Shown piece by piece: positions 9,249 through 19,108 of a stretch of 64,000 nt of DNA. Below the pieces are notes generated by a model. The model saw nothing but the letters and a program-made list of their open reading frames with translations. It was not told where the DNA came from and made no database searches. Source of the DNA: Gracilimonas sp. GTDB taxonomy: Bacteria; Bacteroidota; Rhodothermia; Balneolales; Balneolaceae. The DNA lies in contig JAKURD010000009.1 in assembly GCA_022450045.1 (NCBI GenBank), positions 1 through 64,000 on the forward strand. The letters run 5' to 3'. A program made the position numbers and the translations under genes. Numbering within the stretch: the first letter of the stretch is position 1; every line of letters begins with the position of its first letter.

Positions 9249-10664
9249 CTAATTCTTCTGAATATCCTCAACCTCATTCAACTTTCCTTTGCTCATCACG
9301 TGAGTTAATGACCTCATATTCGAGATATTTTCACCGGGGTCTTCATCCATCATAATCAGATTACCTAATTTACCACGCTCAAGGGTTCCAAAATCATTTA
9401 ACCTGCGCATTGACTCTGCTCCATTTTTAGTCGCCATAACGATGAGGTCCTCCGCAGAGATCCCTGCCTGTTGCATCATCTCTATCTCATCAAAGATCGA
9501 GATCCCATGCAGTGTGCCGGGGTTACCGGCATCCGTCCCAACAACTATTGGGATACCTGCATCATATAATTTTTTGAGATTTGCCAGCATCAAATCTGTT
9601 GTCATCTGGGTTTGCGGGTCAAAATTTCGCATCCTTTGCTTAAATTCACCTGTAAACCGTGAATGATCTTTAAACTGAGAAGCGGTCTGTATCAACTCTC
9701 TGGTTCTTTGATCCACGCATCCGTTTGGATCATTTATTTGAATGGGCTCTATATCGGCCGCAGCACGATATGCCAGCATATAGCCTGCACTAACTATTAA
9801 AGTGGGATTATAAAAGGTTCCGTTTTCCCTTGCTAACTCGATGAATTCTTCATCAATTTCAGTATTTGACACACTATGAACCAATAACTTAGTTCCGTTC
9901 CTTAAAGCAGCTTTAGCCTGCTCAAGGGTAGTAGCATGTGCGATCATTTGATTCCCTTGCTTCCGAATTTCTTCAGCAGCAGCCTCTACAAAAGTCATAT
10001 ACTCAGGATCATCTGCACTGATTCCCCAAAACTTGATCCCGGTACTCCCCAAAGCAGACATATATTGAACCATCTTCTTCCCTGTTTCTTCTGAATCCAA
10101 TTGCACCAGCACTCTGTCGGATGGGAGATCAAATGGGGCACCGGGAACAGGTGTAAGCAGAGGACCGGCCGCCGCTACATGGGGAGCCATAGGATTTTTC
10201 TCGGCTGATTCTTGCAGACCCACAGACCAACTCATTCCACCTACATCATACACCGCAGTAATCCCGGAACACAAATACGTTTCATAATAACGCTGTGGAT
10301 TTTGTTGTTGGTAGGCGGCTACTTCAGGAAATGGGTATGTTTCATTCAGGTTCATGGCATCCGGACGGCTATCAAAAAATCCTGTTTGAAAGAAATGCAT
10401 ATGTGCATCAACCAATCCCGGGGTGATGTATTTTCCTGCAGCGTCAATTACTTTGCTTCCCAAAGGAATTGAACAATCTTCAGCTTTTCCCACACAATCT
10501 ATTTCGTCATTTCTGATGATAATCACACTATTATGCATAGCATCTGCGCCGGTCCCATCATAAAGTGTGGCACCTTTGATCACCGTATATGATTGATCTT
10601 TTTTTGTACAGGAAAAGGTTATAAGTAGAAGACCAAAGAGGAGTAAAAAATTTAGCAACCGCAT
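9249..10664 (-). CDS. Amidohydrolase-family lipoprotein
   Basis: A 471-residue metal-dependent hydrolase of the imidazolonepropionase/prolidase-like amidohydrolase group. The N terminus is a lipoprotein signal (MRLLNFLLLFGLLLITFSC, with Cys as acylation site). Metal-binding motifs appear in order: DAHMHFF, HATT, HSVS and GTDAGNPG, within a composite beta-domain/TIM-barrel arrangement that starts with VIKGATLYDGTG and ends with RGKLGNLIMMDEDP. It would act at the envelope on a cyclic amide or peptide. The substrate cannot be assigned. It lies just upstream of the TPR gene on the same strand. Confidence 0.9.
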   Translation of the reverse strand: MRLLNFLLLFGLLLITFSCTKKDQSYTVIKGATLYDGTGADAMHNSVIIIRNDEIDCVGKAEDCSIPLGSKVIDAAGKYITPGLVDAHMHFFQTGFFDSRPDAMNLNETYPFPEVAAYQQQNPQRYYETYLCSGITAVYDVGGMSWSVGLQESAEKNPMAPHVAAAGPLLTPVPGAPFDLPSDRVLVQLDSEETGKKMVQYMSALGSTGIKFWGISADDPEYMTFVEAAAEEIRKQGNQMIAHATTLEQAKAALRNGTKLLVHSVSNTEIDEEFIELARENGTFYNPTLIVSAGYMLAYRAAADIEPIQINDPNGCVDQRTRELIQTASQFKDHSRFTGEFKQRMRNFDPQTQMTTDLMLANLKKLYDAGIPIVVGTDAGNPGTLHGISIFDEIEMMQQAGISAEDLIVMATKNGAESMRRLNDFGTLERGKLGNLIMMDEDPGENISNMRSLTHVMSKGKLNEVEDIQKN

Positions 10665-10761
10665 TATTTAACCCGTTTATTAATCTGAACGGGGAATTAA
10701 TAAATAATACAATTCATATCAAAATGAGATAGAATAATGATTTAGAGAAGACATAACGCAT

Positions 10762-11235
10762 CTAACCCAGGTTGGTAAAATAATAGAATGTGATCATTCC
10801 CGCAGCCATAACTTTAAGTCCCGTAGCAGCCATGAATCCTGCAAATGCGCCTAATGCTGATTTTAACGCCCGGTCTGATTTTTGGCCTGATATCATCTCT
10901 CCAACAAAAGCACCTATAAGTGGTCCTGCTATAAATCCTATCGGCGGGAAGAAAAGTCCGGCTATCAACCCGATCACACTGCCCGTAACTCCGTAAGCCG
11001 TCCCTCCTGACTTTTTGGTTGCCCAGGCCGGTATCACGTTATCTAAAACAAATCCGAAAACTATGACCACACCCAGCCAAACCAGCATAAAAGTGATGGA
11101 AAATGGAGCATGAAGAAGCTGGAGGATCAACAAGCCAACGTAGCTTAGCGGAAGTCCCGGAACGATGGGGAGAAAGGCTCCAACGAGCCCTGCGATTACG
11201 AATACAGCACCTAATATGATCCAAATTAATTCCAT
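10762..11235 (-). CDS. DUF456 membrane protein
   Basis: A 157-residue integral membrane protein with glycine-rich hydrophobic segments. The order GAVFVIAGLVGAFLPIVPGLPLSY, then GxVxGLIAGLFFPPIGFIAGPLIGAFVGE, then a final TM is the standard DUF456 arrangement. About four to five transmembrane helices are expected in the inner membrane. The role of the family is unknown. It follows the MFS gene by 37 bases and may be co-transcribed with it. Confidence 0.9.
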   Translation of the reverse strand: MELIWIILGAVFVIAGLVGAFLPIVPGLPLSYVGLLILQLLHAPFSITFMLVWLGVVIVFGFVLDNVIPAWATKKSGGTAYGVTGSVIGLIAGLFFPPIGFIAGPLIGAFVGEMISGQKSDRALKSALGAFAGFMAATGLKVMAAGMITFYYFTNLG

Positions 11236-11272
11236 GATGTTTACACGCTTATTTAGCTGATAAGGTTTCAGT

Positions 11273-12445
11273 TTAATTTTGACTCTTAAACTTATGCAAA
11301 GCGAACAAACCTGCTAATGGACCCAAAGATAAGATCCAAAATACTTGTGGTGAGTCTGCCAAGATCCAAAGACTACTCACTAACTGGATACTCACTATGG
11401 TAATTGCAAAGCCTATGCTATTAACAATAGTCAAACCGGTTGCTACATACGACCGGTCGGCTGAGCTTGCAACCATCGTTGAAAACTGAGGAGAATCTGA
11501 AACAACAACGGCTCCCCACAGCAATAAGAATGATATAAAAACCCATAACGGGGCATGAAACAGATAGGGCACCGCCAAACAACATAAAGCTGAAGTCATA
11601 AGTGATACAAAAGCGACTTTTTTACTTCCTTTACTTAGTGAGACATGACCGCCAACAGCACATGCCAAACCACCTATTGCTATGATCAAAAAGGACCAAA
11701 GGGACACACTTAGAGTAGTTTGAGAGGCCCCCTCGTAATATGCTAACATCACCGGAACAAAAGCCCAAAAGGTGTACAACTCCCACATATGCCCAAAGTA
11801 ACCTAAGGCTGCGGATCTGAAGTTTTTCTGCCTGAACAAAGTGAGCATTGCTGATGGTTTAAAAGCTCCTGCTTTGCCTTTATAAGGGCCATCTGGAACT
11901 GTAAAGAATAATACAAGGCCTCCGGTCAAACTGATCAGGGATGTACTTAAAAATACAAATCGCCAGGGCAGATCACCACCGACAAACTTCAGAAAATGCG
12001 GGAAGGCTGTTCCAATTACCAGTGCACCAACCAAATAGCCCAGTGCTTTTCCGAGGCCCTTTTCATGCCAGTCTGAAGCAATCTTCATTCCTACGGGATA
12101 GATTCCTGCTAAAAAGAAGCCAGTCAAAAATCGTGCTCCCATTAACTCTCCAAAATTTGATCCATACATAGTAAGAGCATTAAATCCGGCTCCCAGAAAA
12201 GAACAAGCTAAAAATACTTTCACGGGGGAAATTCGATCAGCTACGTTTAGTATAGCAAAAACAAGGGTTCCTATTATAAAACCAGCCTGTACAGCGTTAG
12301 TGATATATCCTATAGCTGTTTCAGCCAAGCCGAGTTCCAGAATGAGGTCAGGAATTACAGCATTCCCTGCAAACCAAAGAGAGGTTCCCGCAAATTGAGA
12401 AAATACGATGACAGGCAAAATATGCCGGGGAACTTTAGTTTTCAT
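11273..12445 (-). CDS. Major facilitator superfamily transporter
   Basis: A 390-residue MFS carrier with about twelve transmembrane helices. The start (VIVFSQFAGTSLWFAGNAVIPDL) and the loop 2-3 region (VADRISPVKVFLACSFLGAGFN) fit the family. The hydrophobic segments are evenly spaced, with a central cytoplasmic loop around residue 195. The substrate is not evident. It sits downstream of the small cyclase and hutH genes, with gaps of only a few tens of bases, so a hutH-cyclase-orf-MFS-DUF456 operon is possible. Confidence 0.88.
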   Translation of the reverse strand: MKTKVPRHILPVIVFSQFAGTSLWFAGNAVIPDLILELGLAETAIGYITNAVQAGFIIGTLVFAILNVADRISPVKVFLACSFLGAGFNALTMYGSNFGELMGARFLTGFFLAGIYPVGMKIASDWHEKGLGKALGYLVGALVIGTAFPHFLKFVGGDLPWRFVFLSTSLISLTGGLVLFFTVPDGPYKGKAGAFKPSAMLTLFRQKNFRSAALGYFGHMWELYTFWAFVPVMLAYYEGASQTTLSVSLWSFLIIAIGGLACAVGGHVSLSKGSKKVAFVSLMTSALCCLAVPYLFHAPLWVFISFLLLWGAVVVSDSPQFSTMVASSADRSYVATGLTIVNSIGFAITIVSIQLVSSLWILADSPQVFWILSLGPLAGLFALHKFKSQN

Positions 12446-12501
12446 GGGCTGAAGAAACGAAAGTCGCTCCTATAATAAAAAAATCGTTTTGCGAAAGGCC
12501 A

Positions 12502-12813
12502 TCAGGCTAATTTATCGCGATCTATAATTTCATTATTCTCATTGATAAATCCTTCGAATCTGGCAAGCTGAATAAGAGTAGTTGAAATAAGCTGATCAAT
12601 ATTCATTGCAGAAGATTTAAGCCACTTATGTGTATCTCGGTCTTCCGGATATTTATCTATGCAGTGTTCGGTGTAACGGGTGAAATCTCTTACAACATCA
12701 AGAATATCTATCAATTTATTAGGGCATTGGCACTCGATCATATCAGCGTGTTTTCGCAATTCTTCCGCTGCTTCCTCGCTGATCTGTACTCCATCTTCTA
12801 CTGTAATCTCCAT
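12502..12813 (-). CDS. Small conserved protein with CxCP motif, unknown function
   Basis: A 103-residue cytosolic protein without signal peptide. The middle has IECQCPNKLIDILDVVRDFTRYTEHC, i.e. a CxCP-x(n)-C pattern that recurs in small bacterial proteins and as a tail of some regulators. The function is unknown to me; the cysteines could bind metal or sense redox. It lies 30 bases after the cyclase-domain gene and probably shares its transcript. Confidence 0.75.
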   Translation of the reverse strand: MEITVEDGVQISEEAAEELRKHADMIECQCPNKLIDILDVVRDFTRYTEHCIDKYPEDRDTHKWLKSSAMNIDQLISTTLIQLARFEGFINENNEIIDRDKLA

Positions 12814-12843
12814 TTGAACTCCTTGTTAATTAATACTTTTGAC

Positions 12844-13434
12844 TCAATTCTTATTAGTGGGTAACAACCAATGTGTTTGTATGGTTTTCTTTTTACCCTT
12901 CATGGTTTTAAGAGGCATTTTTCGGAATGAAAAATTATCTCTTACCACCGAATAAGTAGCGTCACTAACTAATACATCCACCATAAAATACTTGGTCATT
13001 TCTTCAATTCTGGCAGCCGTATTTACGGTATCTCCAAGTACGGTAACCTGTTCAAGCTGATTGGTTTTAATTTTACAATATGCAGCCTTACCTGTATGAA
13101 TCCCAATTCCCGCCGATACTACTGTTTCATCTTGAAAATATCTTTTGGCATTAATTTCCGATAACTTTTTCCTGATAGCGATGGCTACTTTACAAGCTTG
13201 TTCAGCATGGTATTCAATAGGCTTCTCAAATCCAAAATGTGCTAAGAATCCATCTCCTGTAAATCGATCTACCGTCCCACCATTAGCTTCCACTTCTTCA
13301 CCCAAAACGGCAAGAACAGTATTAGCAAATTCAACGGCTTCAAATGGGTCCTTTTCGTCAAATAAATAGGTGAAATTTCTGATATCACAAAAGAATATAG
13401 AACCTTCTTTCTTTTCAGGATTCTGTGCTTTCAT
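12844..13434 (-). CDS. Stand-alone class III nucleotide cyclase domain
   Basis: A 196-residue protein that is essentially one adenylate/guanylate cyclase catalytic domain. It has the first metal-binding segment FFCDIRNFT, the second RFTGDGFLAHFG, and VLGDTVNTAARIEEM near the end, so the two aspartates needed for catalysis are present. There is no sensor or membrane part, so regulation must come from partners or expression. It begins three bases after the hutH stop, on the same strand, and is tightly coupled to it. Product (cAMP or cGMP) is not determined. Confidence 0.9.
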   Translation of the reverse strand: MKAQNPEKKEGSIFFCDIRNFTYLFDEKDPFEAVEFANTVLAVLGEEVEANGGTVDRFTGDGFLAHFGFEKPIEYHAEQACKVAIAIRKKLSEINAKRYFQDETVVSAGIGIHTGKAAYCKIKTNQLEQVTVLGDTVNTAARIEEMTKYFMVDVLVSDATYSVVRDNFSFRKMPLKTMKGKKKTIQTHWLLPTNKN

Positions 13435-13437
13435 AGT

Positions 13438-14925
13438 TTAGTGCAGACCAAGTTGGTCTATTAGTTTGTGATCGGAAAGTAAATCCACAGCCAAATTGAT
13501 CTCATCCCTGAAGTAATGGTCTTCCTGAGCATGCGGAATTTGTTCTCGTATAATCTGATGGGCTTTTTCTACCCCATTTCCAGGTTTTAGTGGTTTGCGG
13601 AAATCGAGAGCTTGAGCAGCAGTAAACATTTCAATGGCCAAGACCTGCTCCACATTCTTGAATACATTCAACAATTTTAATGCACCAATACTTCCCATAC
13701 TCACATGATCTTCCTGCCCCAGACTTGTGGGAATGGAATCTACAGAAGCAGGATGGCAAAACATTTTATTTTCGGAAACTAATGCCGCTGCCGTGTACTG
13801 TGGGATCATAAATCCGGAATTGATGCCGGTTTCTTCCATCAATAATGTGGGCAGACCATCATGACCTTCCAATAGCAGATACGTTCTCCGCTCTGAAATA
13901 CTTGCCAATTCAGCCAAAGCAATTGCCGCAAAATCTAAAACCAAGGCTAAAGGCTGCCCATGAAAATTACCGCCTGAAATAATATCACCATTAGGAAATA
14001 CCAGCGGGTTATCGGTAACGGAATTGATCTCTGTCTCTACTGTTTGAATGCAGTGAGAAATGGCATCCCGGCTGGCTCCATGAACCTGTGGAATGCAACG
14101 AAGGGAATATGGATCCTGCACTTTTCCGCAGTTTCGGTGAGAATCCAGAATCTCACTATGTGCTAACAAATGCCTCACATTCCTGGCTACCGTTTGCTGC
14201 CCGGAATGAGGGCGAATTTCATGAATGCGCTTATCAAATGGTTTGATGCTTCCCTGTAAAGCCTCCAGGCTCATAGCTCCTAAAAGATCTGCTATCTTTG
14301 ACAGCTTCAATGTTTTCTCCAATACAAACGCCCCATAGGAGCTCATGAGCTGCGTACCGTTAATCAGGGAAAGTCCGTCTTTGGGCTGAAGGTCAATAGG
14401 TTCCAGATCATGCTTTTTCAGTACTTCACCTGCCGGGATGGTTTCGGTTCCAGCCTCATTCCAAAAAGAACCGAATCCTAACAATGGAAGCGACATGTGT
14501 GCTAAAGGAGCGAGATCGCCAGAGGCACCTACACTTCCTTTTTCAGGAATAACAGGAATGAGATCATGACCGGAAAAGTACATAAGGCGGTCAAAGGTTT
14601 CTTTGGAGATCCCTGAATATCCCAATCCCAGGGCATGAATTTTAAGCTGAAGCATTAGCCGGGAAATATCTTTCGAGATCAAATCACCGGTACCAACTGC
14701 GTGAGACAAAATCAGGTTCCGCTGCAATTGCTTCAGCTGATCGGCTCCAACCCGTTTATTGGCAAGAATCCCAAAGCCGGTATTGATGCCGTAAAAAGCT
14801 TCATTTTTTTTTAGAGCTTCCTCTACTATCTTTCTTGAGCGCAAAACACTGTCCGGGTCCTTTTTTAACCCTTTTAAGGACTCTTCAATATCTTTATAAA
14901 GTGAACTGACGCTTATATTTACCAT
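13438..14925 (-). CDS. hutH: Histidine ammonia-lyase
   Basis: Catalyses non-oxidative deamination of histidine to urocanate and ammonia, the first step of histidine degradation. The Ala-Ser-Gly triad that cyclises into the MIO cofactor is in GSVGASGDLAPLAH, near residues 140-153, and the conserved NGT and GGNFHGQPLAL motifs follow. The length, 495 residues, is typical. No hutU, hutI or hutG lies next to it; it instead leads into a nucleotide cyclase gene. A tyrosine-ammonia-lyase or aminomutase role is possible in the family but there is no sign of it here. Confidence 0.93.
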   Translation of the reverse strand: MVNISVSSLYKDIEESLKGLKKDPDSVLRSRKIVEEALKKNEAFYGINTGFGILANKRVGADQLKQLQRNLILSHAVGTGDLISKDISRLMLQLKIHALGLGYSGISKETFDRLMYFSGHDLIPVIPEKGSVGASGDLAPLAHMSLPLLGFGSFWNEAGTETIPAGEVLKKHDLEPIDLQPKDGLSLINGTQLMSSYGAFVLEKTLKLSKIADLLGAMSLEALQGSIKPFDKRIHEIRPHSGQQTVARNVRHLLAHSEILDSHRNCGKVQDPYSLRCIPQVHGASRDAISHCIQTVETEINSVTDNPLVFPNGDIISGGNFHGQPLALVLDFAAIALAELASISERRTYLLLEGHDGLPTLLMEETGINSGFMIPQYTAAALVSENKMFCHPASVDSIPTSLGQEDHVSMGSIGALKLLNVFKNVEQVLAIEMFTAAQALDFRKPLKPGNGVEKAHQIIREQIPHAQEDHYFRDEINLAVDLLSDHKLIDQLGLH

Positions 14926-15060
14926 AGTATATTTTTTTGATTTGTACTACAAGGTCGTTAGAACCTTAATGGAATTCAATCCCTTCTTGCAACCTACTGT
15001 CTGTTTAAGTATCATCGAACACTCTTAATTTCTCTAAATCTTAACCAACACTTAGACATT

Positions 15061-16740
15061 ATGGCAAACGGGAATCCGGCCACCGCTAATGACTTTTTTG
15101 GTCATCCGCGTGGACTTTCGACCTTGTTTTTTACTGAATTATGGGAGCGTTTCAGTTACTATGGAATGCGCGCGCTCCTTGTACTTTTCATGACGGCTGA
15201 AGCGCTTGGAGATAACCCCGGTCTGGGATTCAGTGTTGGTGAAGCAACAGCTATTTACGGTATTTATACTTTCTTCGTATATGTTCTTTCCTTACCTGGA
15301 GGCTGGGTTGCTGATAATATCTGGGGTCAGAAAAAAGCTGTTTTTGTTGGTGGCTGTATTATTGCAGCCGGCCACTTCAGTATGGCCGTTCCCACTACAA
15401 CTTTCTTTTTCATTGGCCTCGCACTTATTGTTCTGGGAACCGGTTTACTTAAACCGAATGTAAGTTCTATGGTCGGTGACATCTATCCTGAAGGTGGAGC
15501 CCGACGAGATGCGGGGTTCTCCATTTTCTACATGGGTATTAACCTTGGAGCTATCCTGGGTCCACTTCTTTGCGGTTTATTGGGCGAAGGATATAACTGG
15601 CACTACGGATTCTCTCTTGCAGGCTTTGGCATGGTACTCGGACTAATCTCCTACAAAGTTGGAGACAAATACCTGCAAGGCGCAGGTGAACTCGACGAAA
15701 GTTTTACGGAAGAAGAAGTAAGTAAAAAAAGTAAGATCTTCTACACTGTTTCCTCAATTCTTATCGCCGTTGTAGTTGTCTTTGGATTCCTGCAAAGTTC
15801 CGGTGCTATTGATGTTGCTCTTGATGTATTGGCTCAGAACTTAGGTATTGTAGCCGTGATCATTACTCTTCTATTTTTTGGATATATCATTTTCTTCGGC
15901 GGTCACAATACGGAGGAGAAAAAACGACTTGGTGTGATATTCTGGCTATTCATTCTTGCTGCTCTTTTCTGGAGTGGTTTTGAGCAAGCAGGTTCTTCTT
16001 TGAACCTATTTGCCTCTGAACTAACTGACAGAGCTGTAGGCCCGAGTTCATTCTTTGGCGGATACGGAGCGATCCTTATAACTTTCATTCTTGCATTACC
16101 CATTGGTTATTATGTTCTGAAAGCTTTCAGACGAGATGACCTCTGGGGCATGGCCAAATTTGCGTTGGGTGTTTCTGCTGTTGGTTTGCTCGGCTTTCTT
16201 TACTGGGTGTTCAGTCAGGTAGGCAATGGGTGGATCATTCCTGCAAGTACCCTACAGCTGATCAACCCAACTTTTATTGTGATCTTTGCCCCGATCTTTG
16301 GATTTATGTGGACATGGCTGGCCTCCCGAAATGCAAACCCATCTATCCCCGTTAAGTTCGGCTTAGGATTGTTTGGCCTGGCTGCAGGATTCTTTGTGCT
16401 TTCATGGGGATCAGCCAATGCATCTGCCACAAGTCTGGTTTCTCCTGCGTGGCTGATCGTTACTTACTTTCTGCATACAGCAGGTGAGTTGTGCTTATCT
16501 CCGGTAGGACTTTCTTCTATGACCAAACTTGCTCCAAAGAACAGAGTTAGTCAGATGATGGGAATTTGGTTTGTTGCGGCGGCTCTGGGAAACCTTATGG
16601 CCGGATTGATGGCAGGTCAACTCGAAAGCCTTGCACCAGCTGGCTTGTTCCAAATGGTAGCAATTTTCGTAGGTGGTGGTGGTGTGGTAGCATTGCTTGC
16701 AGCACCGGGTGTCAAAAAGCTGATGGGTGATATTGAATAA
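15061..16740 (+). CDS. POT-family proton-dependent peptide transporter
   Basis: A 559-residue membrane protein of the PTR/POT family, which imports di- and tripeptides with protons. The N-terminal FFTELWERFSYYGMRALLVLF is the ExxERFxYYG signature, and GxxxADxxWGxKxxxxxG and FSIFYMGINLGAILGPL signatures follow. About 12-14 transmembrane helices are present with a typical insertion around residue 200-300. It is monocistronic and ends in a strong hairpin terminator shared with the converging fbp gene. Confidence 0.95.
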   Translation: MANGNPATANDFFGHPRGLSTLFFTELWERFSYYGMRALLVLFMTAEALGDNPGLGFSVGEATAIYGIYTFFVYVLSLPGGWVADNIWGQKKAVFVGGCIIAAGHFSMAVPTTTFFFIGLALIVLGTGLLKPNVSSMVGDIYPEGGARRDAGFSIFYMGINLGAILGPLLCGLLGEGYNWHYGFSLAGFGMVLGLISYKVGDKYLQGAGELDESFTEEEVSKKSKIFYTVSSILIAVVVVFGFLQSSGAIDVALDVLAQNLGIVAVIITLLFFGYIIFFGGHNTEEKKRLGVIFWLFILAALFWSGFEQAGSSLNLFASELTDRAVGPSSFFGGYGAILITFILALPIGYYVLKAFRRDDLWGMAKFALGVSAVGLLGFLYWVFSQVGNGWIIPASTLQLINPTFIVIFAPIFGFMWTWLASRNANPSIPVKFGLGLFGLAAGFFVLSWGSANASATSLVSPAWLIVTYFLHTAGELCLSPVGLSSMTKLAPKNRVSQMMGIWFVAAALGNLMAGLMAGQLESLAPAGLFQMVAIFVGGGGVVALLAAPGVKKLMGDIE

Positions 16741-16760
16741 ATAAACCCCTGACATATTTT

Positions 16761-16787
16761 AAAGGCCGGACAAACGTACGGCCTTTT
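16761..16787 (+). terminator. Intrinsic terminator of the POT gene
   Basis: AAAGGCCG and CGGCCTTT arms are separated by ten bases and followed by a T run. It lies between the convergent POT and fbp genes and could serve both directions. Confidence 0.85.
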
Positions 16788-16821
16788 TTATTTCATCGAG
16801 CAATCTTAAAAGAAGCTTTTC

Positions 16822-17808
16822 TTAAGCAAGGAAAAATTCCTCCAGCTTCTCCACATTCTTTTTTGAGCCGATATAGATCGGAGTGCATTCATGGATCTCT
16901 TTAGGCTGTATCTCCATAATTCGACTGCTTCCATTTGTGGAGACTCCCCCTGCCTGCTCAATGATATAACTTAACGGATTACATTCATACATGAGCCTAA
17001 GCTTTCCATTTGGGTACTTACTGCTGTCCGGATACATAAAAATCCCTCCCTCCAGTAATGTTCTGTGCACGTCTGCGGCCATACATCCAATATATCTGGC
17101 TTTATACGGCCGATTTGTCTCCGTATCAAAAGCCTGACAATACTTAACATACTTCTTTAAGGCTTCATCCCAGTATATATAACTGCCCTCATCCGTACTG
17201 TAAATATTACCTGTTTCAGGAATTCTGACGTCTTCTTCAGATAAAATAAATTCTCCGATACTTGGATCTAAGGTAAACAACTGAACTCCCATACCTGTGG
17301 TGTAAGCCATCACCGTACTTGAACCATAAAGGACATAGCCTGCGGCTACTTGTTTAGTTCCGGGTTGAAGGGCATCCACCTCTCTCAAAGGCTCCTTGCT
17401 CTCAGGCCGGATATAAATGGAAAATATACTTCCTATGGTAGCACTGATATCGATATTGGAAGAACCATCCAGCGGGTCCATATAAACGATGTACTTTCCG
17501 GATTCATCACTTAACCGGACCACACCTTCGTTTTCTTCCGATATTACCATACAGGTGATGTTTGATCTTCCAAGTGCAGACTGCAACTGCTCATTAGCAA
17601 ACAGATCCAGTTTTTTAACAGACTCCCCGTGAACGTTGGAAGCACCATCCAAGCCCAAAATATTTGTGATGCCTGCTTTATTCACTTCCCTCGAAATGAT
17701 CTTTGCTGCGAGGGCAATGTCTCTTAATAATTGTGAGAGATCGCCCGTAGCCCCGGGAAATTTATTTTGGGCATGAATGATGTGCTCTTCTAATGTTGTC
17801 AATTTCAT
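16822..17808 (-). CDS. fbp: Class 1 fructose-1,6-bisphosphatase
   Basis: Hydrolyses fructose 1,6-bisphosphate to fructose 6-phosphate, the committed step of gluconeogenesis. The metal and phosphate binding motif DPLDGSSNID lies near residues 110-120, and the C-terminal substrate-binding KLRLMYECNPLSYIIEQAGG is complete. The length of 328 residues is normal. It is the last gene of the glpD-glpK-glpF-porin run, 45 bases after the porin gene, which fits carbon from glycerol flowing into sugar synthesis. Confidence 0.97.
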   Translation of the reverse strand: MKLTTLEEHIIHAQNKFPGATGDLSQLLRDIALAAKIISREVNKAGITNILGLDGASNVHGESVKKLDLFANEQLQSALGRSNITCMVISEENEGVVRLSDESGKYIVYMDPLDGSSNIDISATIGSIFSIYIRPESKEPLREVDALQPGTKQVAAGYVLYGSSTVMAYTTGMGVQLFTLDPSIGEFILSEEDVRIPETGNIYSTDEGSYIYWDEALKKYVKYCQAFDTETNRPYKARYIGCMAADVHRTLLEGGIFMYPDSSKYPNGKLRLMYECNPLSYIIEQAGGVSTNGSSRIMEIQPKEIHECTPIYIGSKKNVEKLEEFFLA

Positions 17809-17853
17809 AATTCCGGGAAGTGCCTTTGGGTTTTGTGAATTTTTTAACAGACC

Positions 17854-19026
17854 TTAAAAATTAAGCCGCATTCCAACTATTAAGGCCTGGTAATTATTTT
17901 GAGCCTCAGAGGCAAAATCCTGCAGTTCAACGAGCACTTTAAGATTATTGGTGACGGCATAACGGCCAAATACCATGGCAAGTTCGTTGGTAATATCAGG
18001 GGAGCTGCCAACAGGGGTTACTTCGGCGTCTTGAGAACCTTCGCCATAGCTTACACCCAGCGTAAGTTTATTAATGTCGTAGGTTGCTTCACCATACCAT
18101 TGGGTAGCGGCCACATCAGCTTGATCTAATCCGTCTCCAGACAGGCTAATTCCTATCAAACCATCGGCTCCAACACCATTTGTTTGAGAGTAGGCACCTG
18201 TAAGGCCAAAACCACCGGCTGATAAACGGGCTCCTACATCCCAACCGGATATGTTATAGTCAAAGTCAGCACTGATGACCTCTACATTTTGAGCCATAGC
18301 ACCAACCCAAAAATCCAGATTTCCTGAATTTAGATCCACAACATAGTTGGCCTGCGTTTCAAGACGTGGGGTGGCGGTTTGTATTTCAACATTTGAGGCA
18401 CCACTCGGTTTTTCCGGATTGATGAGTCCAATTTTTGCGCTAAATCCATTGAGATCAGGCGTCGTATAGATCAGTCTTGGATTGAAGTTTGCGTAAGTAT
18501 AACCACTTCCGATACGTCCTAAAGCAGCATTTGCGGCATCAGGGCCTGCGAACCGACCAACTCCAATGGCACTGCCCGCATCACCAATAGAGCTGCTATT
18601 AAACACTCCAAAGCCTTTACCAATGTTTAAGGTGCCGAAGTCACCGGATACCTGAATATCGGCAATACGGCCTTCAAACAGGCCGTCATTTTGAACACTT
18701 GCTCCCTGAAGGTGGTGGTTAATTTGAAAGATACCTTTTACACGGATACCGTTCATTTCCGGTGCTTCCACATGAAATGTTATATTTGCAGGGTTAAATC
18801 CTGACCTTATACGGGTAGCAAACTGATCGTCACCGTCAGAACTGAAGCCTTCGTGCTCAGAAGCCACAACAAATACCGGTATCTGCCCTGTTACATTCAA
18901 AATCCACCCTTCATCTGTTTCAAAGTTAACACCCTGCGCTTGTACACTCTCTGTTTGTAGCGCAGAAAAGCATAAAAATAAAATGCTGCTTACTAAGAGG
19001 ATTGTTTTACTGTTTGAGATCTTCAT
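17854..19026 (-). CDS. Outer-membrane porin-like protein
   Basis: A 390-residue exported beta-barrel candidate. It has a signal peptide (ILLVSSILFLCFSALQ, ending SVQAQ), a WILNVTGQIPVFVVASEHEG start typical of porin-like proteins, the FGTLNIGKGFGVFN signature, alternating polar-hydrophobic strands and a C-terminal phenylalanine (LIVGMRLNF). It lies directly between glpF and fbp, so a glycerol, glycerol-phosphate or general solute entry role is likely by context only. Confidence 0.85.
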   Translation of the reverse strand: MKISNSKTILLVSSILFLCFSALQTESVQAQGVNFETDEGWILNVTGQIPVFVVASEHEGFSSDGDDQFATRIRSGFNPANITFHVEAPEMNGIRVKGIFQINHHLQGASVQNDGLFEGRIADIQVSGDFGTLNIGKGFGVFNSSSIGDAGSAIGVGRFAGPDAANAALGRIGSGYTYANFNPRLIYTTPDLNGFSAKIGLINPEKPSGASNVEIQTATPRLETQANYVVDLNSGNLDFWVGAMAQNVEVISADFDYNISGWDVGARLSAGGFGLTGAYSQTNGVGADGLIGISLSGDGLDQADVAATQWYGEATYDINKLTLGVSYGEGSQDAEVTPVGSSPDITNELAMVFGRYAVTNNLKVLVELQDFASEAQNNYQALIVGMRLNF

Positions 19027-19108
19027 AATATTCTCTTTTGATTATTTGTTTTGCCTGTTAATGATGGCCTCAAAGACTATTCGAGGCCTCATTTATTATT
19101 CATTCATC

